Origin: an uncultured Bacteroidales bacterium
GTDB lineage: Bacteria > Bacteroidota > Bacteroidia > Bacteroidales > Paludibacteraceae
Direction: 5' to 3'
DNA: 51,047 nucleotides
Assembly (NCBI GenBank): GCA_937907165.1
Contig: CALCUH010000167.1
Span: forward strand, 1-51,047
A program made the position numbers and the translations under genes. This document shows positions 32,256 to 40,607 of the stretch, piece after piece. Position 1 is the first letter of the stretch; every line of letters begins with the position of its first letter. The notes under the pieces are model-generated. The model saw nothing but the letters and a program-made list of their open reading frames with translations, did not search any database and was not told the DNA's origin.

Positions 32256-34568
32256 ATGAGAAACCTAATAAAACCGATACTGCTTCTTTGCGCCTTAGTG
32301 TATACCGCCTCAGGATTCTCCCAATTGGAGATGGGAGGATGGCAAACATTCTTCAACTATAATAACGTCAATAAAATAGCGGAATCAAAGGACAAAATTT
32401 ACGCGCTCAGCGACGGAAACCTTTTCTCCGTAGACAAAGAATTCCAAAGCATCGAAACCTATACAAAACTGGCGGGACTTTCGGACAACAACATCATAGA
32501 CATCGCATTCTGCGAGAATCAGAACACGATGGTAATCGTTTACAATAATTGCAACATAGACCTTCTGAAAAACAACCGCATCACCAACGTGCCGGACCTC
32601 AAAAATACCGAAGTGAGCAGTAAGAAAATTAACAACGTCACCATGAAGGGGAAATACGCCTACATGTCTTGCGGATTCGGAATCACTGTGGTCGATATTG
32701 AGAAAGGGGAAATAACAGACACCTACATCATTGGAGACAAAGGTGCGTATCTTCAAGTCAATAATGTGGCTTTCTTCCATGACACAATTTATGCGATTAC
32801 CTCCCAAGACATCAGATTCGCTTCCACGAATAGCAAAAACCTCGCGGATTTCTCACAATGGGAAGTGCTTAAAAACGGGCAAATCCCCCAAAATATTTCT
32901 GACATATTTATCCAAAACGACAACCTATTTATCCTTACCAAGGACCAAATATTACGCATCGATAGCAATTCGACAATTACATCCGTGCTTAATATTGAAG
33001 GAGCTGACCAAATCATCACATCAGGGAAATTTATCATCTGCCAACATGATACTTTAAAAGCTTTCGACGAAAACTTCAACGAGGAATACACCGTCGTAGG
33101 AGATTCTATGATCGTCACGGCCATCTACTCTGCCTCAACAAACTCTTATTGGGCATCCAACTTCCATAAAGACGGACAACACATCTTAACCCAATATGAT
33201 GAAAACGGCAACATTCAGAACACATTCGTTCCGAAGGGCCCTTTCTCAGGAAGCGTCGCAGCACTCCACTATCAAGGAAGCAAACTCATCACATGCTCCG
33301 GTGGTCCATGGGAGACCCCAAGCAACAACCCGGGCATCATCCAAATTTATGAAAACGGCAACTGGTCTATCATAAGCGGGACAGCGATAGATAAAGCGAT
33401 GGCGGATTCAACCGGCGGATTCGCTGACGTGATGGACGTCGCATTAGACCCAGCCGACAACAACCATCTTTTCGCTGCTTCATGGCATGGCGTATTCGAA
33501 TTCCAAAAAGAGAAATTGATCCACCACCACTGGAAAGATAATCCCTACTTCAGACAAGGGAACACGAAGAATTTGATGACCGACGGAATCACTTTCGATA
33601 AAGATGGCAACCTATGGATCCTTCATATGAAGAATATTTATCCAATCACCATAATGACCCCTCAAAAAGAATGGTATGGCCTCTCCTATCCTGAAATAGA
33701 AAAAAAGGAGACTCTTAAAGAGATTTTCATCGATAGCAAAGGCTATCTCTGGGTCATCCTCCCAAGGGAAGACAGAGGATTGTTCTGCGCATATATGAAC
33801 AAGACACCATTCAAATCAACTGACGACAGCCATACCATCCGATCTAGCTTCAACGATAAGGACGGTCACAGCATCACCCCTAATGCGATCAGATGTATTA
33901 CGGAAGATAAGGACGGCGTCATCTGGGTAGGAACTAGCAACGGACCTATGCTTATTTCTGACCCATCGAAATATTTCAACTCCGACTTTGTCATAGACCG
34001 CATAAAAATCACGAGAGAAGATAATTCAAACTACGCTGATTACTTACTCGAAAACGAACAAGTGAACGCAATAGTCGTTGACGGAAGCAACAGAAAATGG
34101 ATTGGCACTTACCAATCCGGACTCTATCTGCTCTCCCCTAATGGAACGGAGACACTCCACCATTTCACGACGGAAAACTCTCCACTCTCCTCCAACACAA
34201 TCATCGATTTAGCAATCAACGACGAGACAGGCGAGCTTTTCATCGCTACCGCAAACGGTCTACTCCTTTACAAAAGCGATGCGACAAAGAGCATGAAATC
34301 ATACAAAGATGTTTTCGCCTATCCTAACCCGGTCAGAGAAAATTTCGATGGCCCAATCACCATCTCGGGACTCATGGAGAGCAGCCTCGTACGCATCTCG
34401 GACACGGAAGGCAGAATCATCCACCAAGGCCGCTCCAACGGCGGTACTTACGTCTGGGATGGTAACGACTTGAACGGAAGACGTGTCGACACGGGCGTCT
34501 ACTTCATCTATGCGGCACTCGACGATGGTACCTATTCTATGGTGACAAAAATCGCTTTTATTAAATAA
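32256..34568 (+). CDS. porZ: PorZ, type IX secretion system attachment-complex component
   Basis: This 770-residue protein has a signal peptide ending near SGFSQ. The N-terminus (GGWQTFFNYNNVNKIAESKDKIYALSDGNLFSVD) and the repeated propeller blades (DGNLWILHMKNIYPI, DGVIWVGTSNGPMLI, NRKWIGTYQSGLYLL) correspond to the two beta-propellers of PorZ of Porphyromonas gingivalis, which has almost the same length. Residues about 685-770 (VFAYPNPVRENF ... DTEGRIIHQGRSNGG ... GVYFIYAALDDGTYSMVTKIAFIK) are a T9SS sorting-type domain, as in PorZ. In the known system PorZ sits on the cell surface with PorU, PorV and PorQ and helps remove cargo sorting domains and attach A-LPS. Several likely cargo proteins are encoded in this window. 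Other two-propeller proteins exist, so the call rests on architecture and N-terminal similarity. Confidence 0.83.
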   Translation: MRNLIKPILLLCALVYTASGFSQLEMGGWQTFFNYNNVNKIAESKDKIYALSDGNLFSVDKEFQSIETYTKLAGLSDNNIIDIAFCENQNTMVIVYNNCNIDLLKNNRITNVPDLKNTEVSSKKINNVTMKGKYAYMSCGFGITVVDIEKGEITDTYIIGDKGAYLQVNNVAFFHDTIYAITSQDIRFASTNSKNLADFSQWEVLKNGQIPQNISDIFIQNDNLFILTKDQILRIDSNSTITSVLNIEGADQIITSGKFIICQHDTLKAFDENFNEEYTVVGDSMIVTAIYSASTNSYWASNFHKDGQHILTQYDENGNIQNTFVPKGPFSGSVAALHYQGSKLITCSGGPWETPSNNPGIIQIYENGNWSIISGTAIDKAMADSTGGFADVMDVALDPADNNHLFAASWHGVFEFQKEKLIHHHWKDNPYFRQGNTKNLMTDGITFDKDGNLWILHMKNIYPITIMTPQKEWYGLSYPEIEKKETLKEIFIDSKGYLWVILPREDRGLFCAYMNKTPFKSTDDSHTIRSSFNDKDGHSITPNAIRCITEDKDGVIWVGTSNGPMLISDPSKYFNSDFVIDRIKITREDNSNYADYLLENEQVNAIVVDGSNRKWIGTYQSGLYLLSPNGTETLHHFTTENSPLSSNTIIDLAINDETGELFIATANGLLLYKSDATKSMKSYKDVFAYPNPVRENFDGPITISGLMESSLVRISDTEGRIIHQGRSNGGTYVWDGNDLNGRRVDTGVYFIYAALDDGTYSMVTKIAFIK

Positions 34569-34572
34569 TAAA

Positions 34573-34989
34573 ATGATAATCAAGGATTTATCTTCAATTA
34601 AAGAAACCGCAAAAGAGTTCGTCGCCCAAATGGACGACCACAAGATATACCTATTCTACGGTTCGATGGGGGCTGGAAAAACAACCTTCATCCGCGCCAT
34701 CTGTGAGGAACTTGGCGTGAAAGATGTGATCAATAGCCCCACTTTCGCCATCATCAACGAATATACCGACGGGAAAGGGAAACCGATTTACCACTTCGAC
34801 TTCTACCGCATCAACAAGGTGGAGGAGGCTTACGACTTCGGCTACGAGGACTACTTCTACAGCGGAAACATCTGCTTCGTGGAATGGCCGGAAATGATAG
34901 AGGAACTGCTCCCAGCAGACGCCGTGAAGGTCTCCATCCGTGAGAAGGAAAACGGGGAACGTGAAGTCATCATCGACAAAAAGGCATGA
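34573..34989 (+). CDS. tsaE: tRNA threonylcarbamoyladenosine biosynthesis ATPase TsaE
   Basis: This 138-residue P-loop protein is of standard TsaE length. Its Walker A loop is GSMGAGKTT (30-38). SPTFAIINEY, YHFDFYRI and the C-terminal CFVEWPE motif are typical. TsaE provides ATPase activity to the TsaB-TsaD complex that transfers the threonylcarbamoyl group to A37 of ANN-decoding tRNAs. The gene lies 4 bp after porZ, and its end overlaps the GT4 start by 4 bp (ATGA), indicating translational coupling within the porZ operon. Confidence 0.95.
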   Translation: MIIKDLSSIKETAKEFVAQMDDHKIYLFYGSMGAGKTTFIRAICEELGVKDVINSPTFAIINEYTDGKGKPIYHFDFYRINKVEEAYDFGYEDYFYSGNICFVEWPEMIEELLPADAVKVSIREKENGEREVIIDKKA

Positions 34990-36110
34990 ACATAGGATTC
35001 GACGCTAAACGCGCCTTCTGCAACAGCCGAGGGCTTGGGAACTATAGCCGCGACACGATTCGCCTATTGTCCGAACAATTCCCCGCAAACCATTACAGCC
35101 TCTTCACACCCAGAATCAACGAATCCATCCGCTGGAGTTACAACACGGAATGCGCCTCAACGGAGTTACCACAGGGCATCTTCTCGAAGAAACTTTTCTC
35201 CTCGCTTTGGCGCACAAAGAATATCTGCGAAGATATAAAACGTTTAAACATAGATATTTACCACGGGTTGAGTCATGAACTTCCCTATGGAATAGAGAAG
35301 ACGGGCACCAAAACGGTCGTCACAATGCATGACCTCATCTTCCTGAAAAACCCTGAACTCTTCCCACTTTTCGACCGTTACTCCTTCAAAAAGAAATATA
35401 CGCATGGTTGCAAGACCGCCGATAGGGTCATCGCCATCAGCGAGGAGACCAAACGCGACCTCATCGAATTCATACAGGAGGACGAGTCCCGCATAGACGT
35501 GGTCTATCAAGGCTGCAACCCGATCTTCCACCAACCTGTGGAGGAGAGAGAACTGGAGGAGGTGAAGAAACGCTTTTCGCTTCCGAACCAATTTATGTTA
35601 ATCATATGCGCCATCGAGCGTAGGAAAAACCATGAGTTGATCTTGAAAGCGATGCGGAATCCCCAACTGGACATTCCGCTCGTCATCGTGGGCAGACCTT
35701 CCGAATATAAGAACCATCTGGACGAACTCATCCACGAATACCACTTGGAGAACCATGTGATTTTCTTAGACGCTATGCCGACCGAAGCCCTGCCAGCGCT
35801 CTACAAACTGGCCTCCGTCTTCGTCTACCCTTCCCTCTTCGAAGGATTCGGCATCCCCATCTTGGAATCGCTCACCATGGGCACACCCGTCGTGACCAGC
35901 AAGGGAAGCTGTTTCCGCGAGACCGGCGGCGACGCAGCCCGCTACATCGACAATAGCGACGCCGACCAACTGGCGGCGACACTCATCGACATCCTCCAAC
36001 ATGAAGATCTCCAACAAGAGATGGTCGCAAAAGGATTCGCTCACGCCCAAAAATTCTCGGACGAATCCATCGCCCGAAACCTAATGTCCGTCTACAATAA
36101 AATACTATAA
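34986..36110 (+). CDS. GT4-family glycosyltransferase
   Basis: This 374-residue GT-B fold enzyme has an N-terminal acceptor domain beginning MNIGFDAKRAF and containing the GLGNYSRD glycine-rich loop. The C-terminal donor domain has IERRKNHELILKA, the family-typical VYPSLFEGFGIPILESLTMGTPVV (around 278-301; E-x7-E type), and a terminal helix. It is similar to mannosyl- or glucosyltransferases in polysaccharide or lipid glycan assembly; donor and acceptor are unknown. It overlaps tsaE by 4 bp, and the helicase gene starts 4 bp after its stop. Given the neighbouring porZ, a role in surface glycan or A-LPS synthesis is possible but only inferred. Confidence 0.9.
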   Translation: MNIGFDAKRAFCNSRGLGNYSRDTIRLLSEQFPANHYSLFTPRINESIRWSYNTECASTELPQGIFSKKLFSSLWRTKNICEDIKRLNIDIYHGLSHELPYGIEKTGTKTVVTMHDLIFLKNPELFPLFDRYSFKKKYTHGCKTADRVIAISEETKRDLIEFIQEDESRIDVVYQGCNPIFHQPVEERELEEVKKRFSLPNQFMLIICAIERRKNHELILKAMRNPQLDIPLVIVGRPSEYKNHLDELIHEYHLENHVIFLDAMPTEALPALYKLASVFVYPSLFEGFGIPILESLTMGTPVVTSKGSCFRETGGDAARYIDNSDADQLAATLIDILQHEDLQQEMVAKGFAHAQKFSDESIARNLMSVYNKIL

Positions 36111-36114
36111 TATT

Positions 36115-37434
36115 ATGCCAGATATCATCACATCCGCCCTTCAATCCATCGGCATCAACGAACTGAACGAGATGCAACAAGCCTCACTACGCGCCAACGA
36201 GTCCGGCCGCGACGTGATTCTCCTCTCGCCTACCGGCTCTGGAAAGACGCTCGCCTTCCTGCTCCCGCTGTTACGGCAGATGAAACCGGGCACCAACGAT
36301 ATCCAGGCATTGGTCATCGCCCCTTCCCGTGAACTGGCGCTGCAAATCGAAGAGGTATTCCGCTCACTCAAAAGCGACCTGAGATCCACCTGCTGCTACG
36401 GCGGCCATGCGATGGATCTGGAGAAGAACGCCCTCGCTACCCGCCCAGAACTCTTGGTGGGTACACCAGGAAGAATCCTAGACCACATCAACCAAGGAAG
36501 CTTCGACCCTTCCACCATCAAATTCCTCATATTGGACGAATTCGACAAATCGCTCGAACTCGGATTCCAAGCGGAAATGGAGGCGGTCATCTCCAAACTG
36601 GCAGGCGTGAAGAAACGTATGTTGCTCTCCGCCACGAAGATGGAGGAGATTCCGACGTTCACGAAAATCCACCATCCGATGTCGCTCGACTTCCTCGGAA
36701 ACACCGAGACGCTCCGCGAACTTACCGTCTACCGCGTGCAATCGCCCATCAAGGACAAACTGGAGACCCTGCAAAAACTGGTCTGCACCATCGGCAACCA
36801 ACCCACCCTCATCTTCTGCAACTACAGGGAATCGGTGGAACGCATCGCCTCCTACCTCATAAAAAACAAACTGGACTGCAAGATGTTCCACGGCGGCATG
36901 GAGCAGGTGGATAGGGAGAAATCGCTCTTCCAATTCAGAAACGGAACCTCTTACCTCCTCGTCTCCACCGACCTCGCCTCCAGAGGCTTGGATATCCCCG
37001 AAATAGAGAACGTCATCCACTACCACCTCCCTCTCAACAAGGAGTCATACACCCACCGGAACGGACGTACCGCCAGAATGTACGCCGACGGCAACGCCTA
37101 CATCATCCTACACGGAGAGGAACGTTTGCCCGACTTCCTTGAGGAGGAGAATATCGAAGAGTTCACACTACCCGAAGTATGCGCCAAGCCTCAACCTTCC
37201 GAATGGGCATCCATCTACATCGGGAAAGGCAAACGCGACAAACTGAGCAAAGGCGACATCGCCGGCTTTCTCATCAAAAAGGGAGAGTTGGAGAAAGATG
37301 ATTTAGGCAGAATAGAGGTGAAAGAGCAATGCTCCTTCGCCACAGTAAAACGCGCGAAGCTGAACACACTACTCCAAAAAGTCAGAGGCGAGAAAATCAA
37401 AGGCGTGAAGACGATATTTGAGGAAGCGAAATAA
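36115..37434 (+). CDS. DEAD-box RNA helicase with DbpA-type RNA-binding domain
   Basis: This 439-residue helicase has the motifs in order: Q motif region (NEMQQASL), motif I SPTGSGKT (38-45), Ia PSREL, Ib TPGRIL, motif II DEFD (141-144, a variant of DEAD), motif III SAT (172-174), IV IFCNYRES, V STDLASRGLDIP and VI HRNGRTARM. The C-terminal about 70 residues (IYIGKGKRDKLSKGDIAGFLIKKGEL ... FATVKRAKLNTLL) form a DbpA-like RNA-binding domain. DbpA acts on 23S rRNA during large-subunit assembly, so a ribosome-biogenesis role is likely. It is the last gene of the rdgB/porZ cluster, starting 4 bp after the GT4 gene. Confidence 0.92.
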   Translation: MPDIITSALQSIGINELNEMQQASLRANESGRDVILLSPTGSGKTLAFLLPLLRQMKPGTNDIQALVIAPSRELALQIEEVFRSLKSDLRSTCCYGGHAMDLEKNALATRPELLVGTPGRILDHINQGSFDPSTIKFLILDEFDKSLELGFQAEMEAVISKLAGVKKRMLLSATKMEEIPTFTKIHHPMSLDFLGNTETLRELTVYRVQSPIKDKLETLQKLVCTIGNQPTLIFCNYRESVERIASYLIKNKLDCKMFHGGMEQVDREKSLFQFRNGTSYLLVSTDLASRGLDIPEIENVIHYHLPLNKESYTHRNGRTARMYADGNAYIILHGEERLPDFLEEENIEEFTLPEVCAKPQPSEWASIYIGKGKRDKLSKGDIAGFLIKKGELEKDDLGRIEVKEQCSFATVKRAKLNTLLQKVRGEKIKGVKTIFEEAK

Positions 37435-37488
37435 TTAAAATCATACATTATAATAAGAAAGAGGCACGCGACCAGCTTCTAATTTCAC

Positions 37489-37520
37489 AAAAAAAAGAGA
37501 CGTCCCATTGAACGCCTCTC
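37489..37520 (-). terminator. Intrinsic terminator of purN
   Basis: On the minus strand GAGAGGCGT pairs, with one weak position, with ACGTCTCTT around TCAATGGG, followed by eight Ts. It lies 27 bp after the purN stop. Confidence 0.75.
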
Positions 37521-37546
37521 GATTATTAATTCTAAAATCTTAACTC

Positions 37547-38122
37547 TTATTTCCCCGCTTCCCCGATCACCTGCGCGATGACCTTAGGGAAATACTCGTA
37601 CTCCAATTCGTGGACATTGTGCGCCACATCCTCAGGCGTATCCGTAGGAGCCACCTTCACCTTAGCCTGGAAAATCACCTGGCCGGCGTCGAGGTTCTCA
37701 TTGACGTAATGGATGGAGATACCGCTCTCCTTCTCGCCCGCAGCTACAACCGCCTCGTGGACGTGCATGCCATACATGCCCTTGCCTCCGTATTTAGGCA
37801 ACAACGCAGGATGGATGTTCACAATCCTATTAGGGAACTCCTGAATCATAGAGACAGGCACCTTCAACAAAAAGCCCGCCAAAATCACGAAGTCGATCTT
37901 CTCCTCACGCAACCAGCCAAGGACCGTTCCGTCCTTCCACTCCTCCTTCGTGAAATATCTGAACGGAACGCCCAAACGCTCCGCCCTCACCTTCACATAA
38001 GCATCCTCCTTATTACATAATATAAAAGGGAAAGATACATTATCATTTCCGGAAAAGTAAGTGATGATATTTTCAGCATTCGATCCGGACCCGGAGGCGA
38101 AAATGGCCAATTTCTTTTTCAT
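37547..38122 (-). CDS. purN: Phosphoribosylglycinamide formyltransferase
   Basis: This 191-residue enzyme of purine synthesis transfers a formyl group from 10-formyl-THF to GAR. The N-terminal phosphate loop is FASGSGSNAENI (8-19). The catalytic region shows AGFLLKVP and NIHPALLPKYGGKGMYGMHVHEAV, which holds the conserved N-x-H pair, followed by SGISIHYVNENLDAGQVI. Length and motifs are standard. It diverges from acpP with 165 bp between starts, an arrangement I recall as common in Bacteroidales. It links to the folate cyclo-ligase at 23 kb through one-carbon metabolism. Confidence 0.95.
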   Translation of the reverse strand: MKKKLAIFASGSGSNAENIITYFSGNDNVSFPFILCNKEDAYVKVRAERLGVPFRYFTKEEWKDGTVLGWLREEKIDFVILAGFLLKVPVSMIQEFPNRIVNIHPALLPKYGGKGMYGMHVHEAVVAAGEKESGISIHYVNENLDAGQVIFQAKVKVAPTDTPEDVAHNVHELEYEYFPKVIAQVIGEAGK

Positions 38123-38234
38123 ATGACGTATAAATTAGTTGTAAAACATAAAAAAAACTACACATTTATGCTTGATTGTGCAATAAATCGTATTTTTTGT
38201 CGAACAATCGGTAACTTATCTCAGTAAAAATGTG

Positions 38235-38242
38235 TTCCTTTG
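38235..38242 (+). promoter_or_regulatory. -7-like element TTCCTTTG before acpP
   Basis: TTCCTTTG differs from TAnnTTTG at one position and lies 45 bp upstream of the acpP ATG. It is the best promoter candidate for the strongly expressed acpP-fabF cluster. Confidence 0.45.
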
Positions 38243-38287
38243 CACCGCAAATTTAACACATAAATTATTAACTAAAAAATTAAGATT

Positions 38288-38524
38288 ATGTCAGAAGTAG
38301 CACAGAAAGTAAAATCAATCATTGTCGAGAAGTTGGGAGTTGAGATGGATGAAGTAACTAATGAGGCAAGCTTCACTAACGATTTAGGCGCTGATTCTTT
38401 GGATACAGTTGAGCTGATCATGGAATTCGAGAAAGAATTCGGAATCCAAATCTCTGATGACCAAACAGAGAAGATCCAAACTGTAGGAGAAGCTATCGAA
38501 TTGATTGAAAGCCAATTGAAATAA
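38288..38524 (+). CDS. acpP: Acyl carrier protein
   Basis: This is a 78-residue acidic protein. The phosphopantetheine attachment serine is S37 in GADSLDTVELIMEFE. The four-helix length and high acidity are typical. It carries growing acyl chains for fatty-acid synthesis in the cytoplasm. The fabF gene begins 20 bp after its stop, and the acpP-fabF-rnc order is a widely conserved arrangement. The codon use in this gene differs from its neighbours (more A/T-ending codons such as GAA, GTA, ACT), as expected for a highly expressed gene. Confidence 0.97.
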   Translation: MSEVAQKVKSIIVEKLGVEMDEVTNEASFTNDLGADSLDTVELIMEFEKEFGIQISDDQTEKIQTVGEAIELIESQLK

Positions 38525-38544
38525 ATCATAGTCAATATTCTGCT

Positions 38545-39795
38545 ATGAATTTCAGAAGAGTTGTAGTAACGGGAGTAGGAGCGATTACACCAATAGGTAA
38601 TGACGTACCGACCTATTGGAACTCCTTACTTAATGGTGTAAGCGGGGCCGCTCCCATTACACTCTTTGACACGACGGATTTCCGCACAAAGTTCGCATGC
38701 GAGGTCAAAAATTACGACCCGCTGGACCACTTCGAGAAGAAGGAGGCGAGGAAATTCGACAGGCACGTCCAATTCGCCATCATAGCGGCGAAGCAGAGCA
38801 TGGACGACGCCAACTTTGACTTGGAGAAACTCGACACAGACAGAGGAGGAGTGATCTTCTCCACCGGAATAGGCGGTATCACCTCATTGGAGCAAGGCTA
38901 CGAGGAGTACCAATCCTGCAAAAAATTCAACCCGTTCTACATCACAAGAATGATCGCCGACATGGCGGCCGGACATATTTCGATGTTGTACAAGTTCCGC
39001 GGACCCAACTACGGTATCGTATCCGCTTGTGCGTCATCGACACATGCATTGAGCGCCGCATTCGACCAAATTCGTTTGGGCAGAGCGGACGTGATGATCA
39101 CCGGAGGAGTCGAATCGGCCATCACCCGCAGCGGAATCGGAGGATTCTGCTCCATGCACGCCCTCTCTTCAAGAAATGACGAGCCGGAGACCGCTTCCCG
39201 CCCGTTCAGCCTCTCGAGAGACGGATTCGTGATGGGCGAAGGCGCAGGAAGCCTCATCTTCGAGGAATACGAGCACGCCATCAAACGAGGCGCTAAGATA
39301 TATGCGGAAGTGGCGGGAATAGGTGCTTCGGCGGATGCCTACCACATGACCGCGACACACCCTGAAGGCGAAGGCGCCATCCTCGTGATGAACGCGGCGC
39401 TGAAAGACGCTGGCATGCGTCCTGAAGATATCGACTACATCAACATGCACGGTACCTCCACCCCTGTGGGCGACACCTCGGAAGTGAAAGCCATCCTGAA
39501 CGTCTTCAAGGAGCACGCCTACAAAATGAGCCTCAGCTCCACTAAATCCATGACGGGCCACCTTTTGGGCGGTACGGGCGCCATCGAGGCAATCGCCTCC
39601 ATCCTCGCCATCCGCGACGGAATCGTGCCTCCGACCATCAACCATGCGGATGACGATAAGGACCCTGAGATAGATTACAATCTTGACTTCACCTTCAACA
39701 AGGCGAAAAAACGTGAAATAAAAGTCGCCATGTCCAACAACTTCGGCTTCGGCGGACATAATGCGACCATCATCTTTAAGAAATTTGAAGGTTAA
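38545..39795 (+). CDS. fabF: Beta-ketoacyl-ACP synthase II
   Basis: This 416-residue condensing enzyme elongates acyl-ACP with malonyl-ACP. The catalytic cysteine is C162 in GIVSACASSTHALS. The two histidines are in NMHGTSTPVGD and KSMTGHLLGGTGAIEA. The GFGGHNATIIFK C-terminus is standard. Length matches FabF. Its 3' end overlaps the start chosen for rnc by 35 bp, so the genes are likely coupled in translation. Confidence 0.97.
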   Translation: MNFRRVVVTGVGAITPIGNDVPTYWNSLLNGVSGAAPITLFDTTDFRTKFACEVKNYDPLDHFEKKEARKFDRHVQFAIIAAKQSMDDANFDLEKLDTDRGGVIFSTGIGGITSLEQGYEEYQSCKKFNPFYITRMIADMAAGHISMLYKFRGPNYGIVSACASSTHALSAAFDQIRLGRADVMITGGVESAITRSGIGGFCSMHALSSRNDEPETASRPFSLSRDGFVMGEGAGSLIFEEYEHAIKRGAKIYAEVAGIGASADAYHMTATHPEGEGAILVMNAALKDAGMRPEDIDYINMHGTSTPVGDTSEVKAILNVFKEHAYKMSLSSTKSMTGHLLGGTGAIEAIASILAIRDGIVPPTINHADDDKDPEIDYNLDFTFNKAKKREIKVAMSNNFGFGGHNATIIFKKFEG

Positions 39796-40606
39796 ATTTC
39801 TCATAAAAGAAGTTACAAACAGATTAAGACTTCTTTGGGTCTCTTCCAAAGAGGACTATCTGACTATTCAGAAACAATTAGGTTTCACTCCCTATAACAT
39901 TGAGTACTATACGCTCGCATTGTCTCACAAATCCGTATTGACAAAAAAAGGACAGGATTCCCAATCCAACGAGAGGCTGGAGTATCTGGGCGACGCCGTC
40001 ATCGAAACCATCGTGTCGGACATCCTTTACAAACAATACAAAAAAGCCAACGAAGGCCAACTGACCAACATGCGCGTCAAATTGGTGCAACGCGAAACCC
40101 TGAACCGAGTGGCGAACAAAATGGGGCTTGAGAAAATCATCAAGACCTCCAACATGAACAAAACACACAACTTCAACGTCTACGGGAACGCCTTCGAAGC
40201 GTTGATGGGCGCCATCTACTTGGACAGGGGATTCGATTTCACCTACTATTACCTGAAAGACGTCGTCCTAAAAAAATATATGGACATGTCGGCGGAGATT
40301 AACAACGACCACGACTATAAGTCCAAACTGATCGAATGGTGCCAAAAGTACCATGTGCCGATCGAGTATTCGGTGGTAAACGAATCCAAAGACAAGGAAC
40401 ACAACATCATCTTCAAGACCGAGGTGCTCCTCAACGGCATCCACGGCGGAATGGGAACAGGATACTCCAAGAAAGAGTCCCAGCAAAAGGCCTCCCAAGC
40501 CGCCTTGAAGAAAATCTCAGCCGACCGCAACTTCTTCCGCAAAAACAAGAAAGAGGCGAAAGCGGCTCAGGAAGGAAACACAGCGAACAACTCAAACCAA
40601 CAATAA
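39761..40606 (+). CDS. rnc: Ribonuclease III
   Basis: This is a 281-residue double-strand-specific endoribonuclease. The RNase III signature NERLEYLGDAVIETIVSD lies at 70-87, and the second acidic motif is GNAFEALMGAIYLDRG. A dsRNA-binding domain follows (about 185-255, KSKLIEWCQKYH ... GTGYSKKESQQKASQAALKK). A charged tail of about 25 residues ends the protein. The only ATG consistent with the full N-terminus is at 39761, inside fabF; a TTG at 39785 is the alternative. The enzyme processes rRNA precursors and structured mRNAs. It follows acpP-fabF, and the acyl-CoA ligase starts one base after its stop. Confidence 0.93.
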   Translation: MRPSSLRNLKVKFLIKEVTNRLRLLWVSSKEDYLTIQKQLGFTPYNIEYYTLALSHKSVLTKKGQDSQSNERLEYLGDAVIETIVSDILYKQYKKANEGQLTNMRVKLVQRETLNRVANKMGLEKIIKTSNMNKTHNFNVYGNAFEALMGAIYLDRGFDFTYYYLKDVVLKKYMDMSAEINNDHDYKSKLIEWCQKYHVPIEYSVVNESKDKEHNIIFKTEVLLNGIHGGMGTGYSKKESQQKASQAALKKISADRNFFRKNKKEAKAAQEGNTANNSNQQ

Positions 40607-40607
40607 G

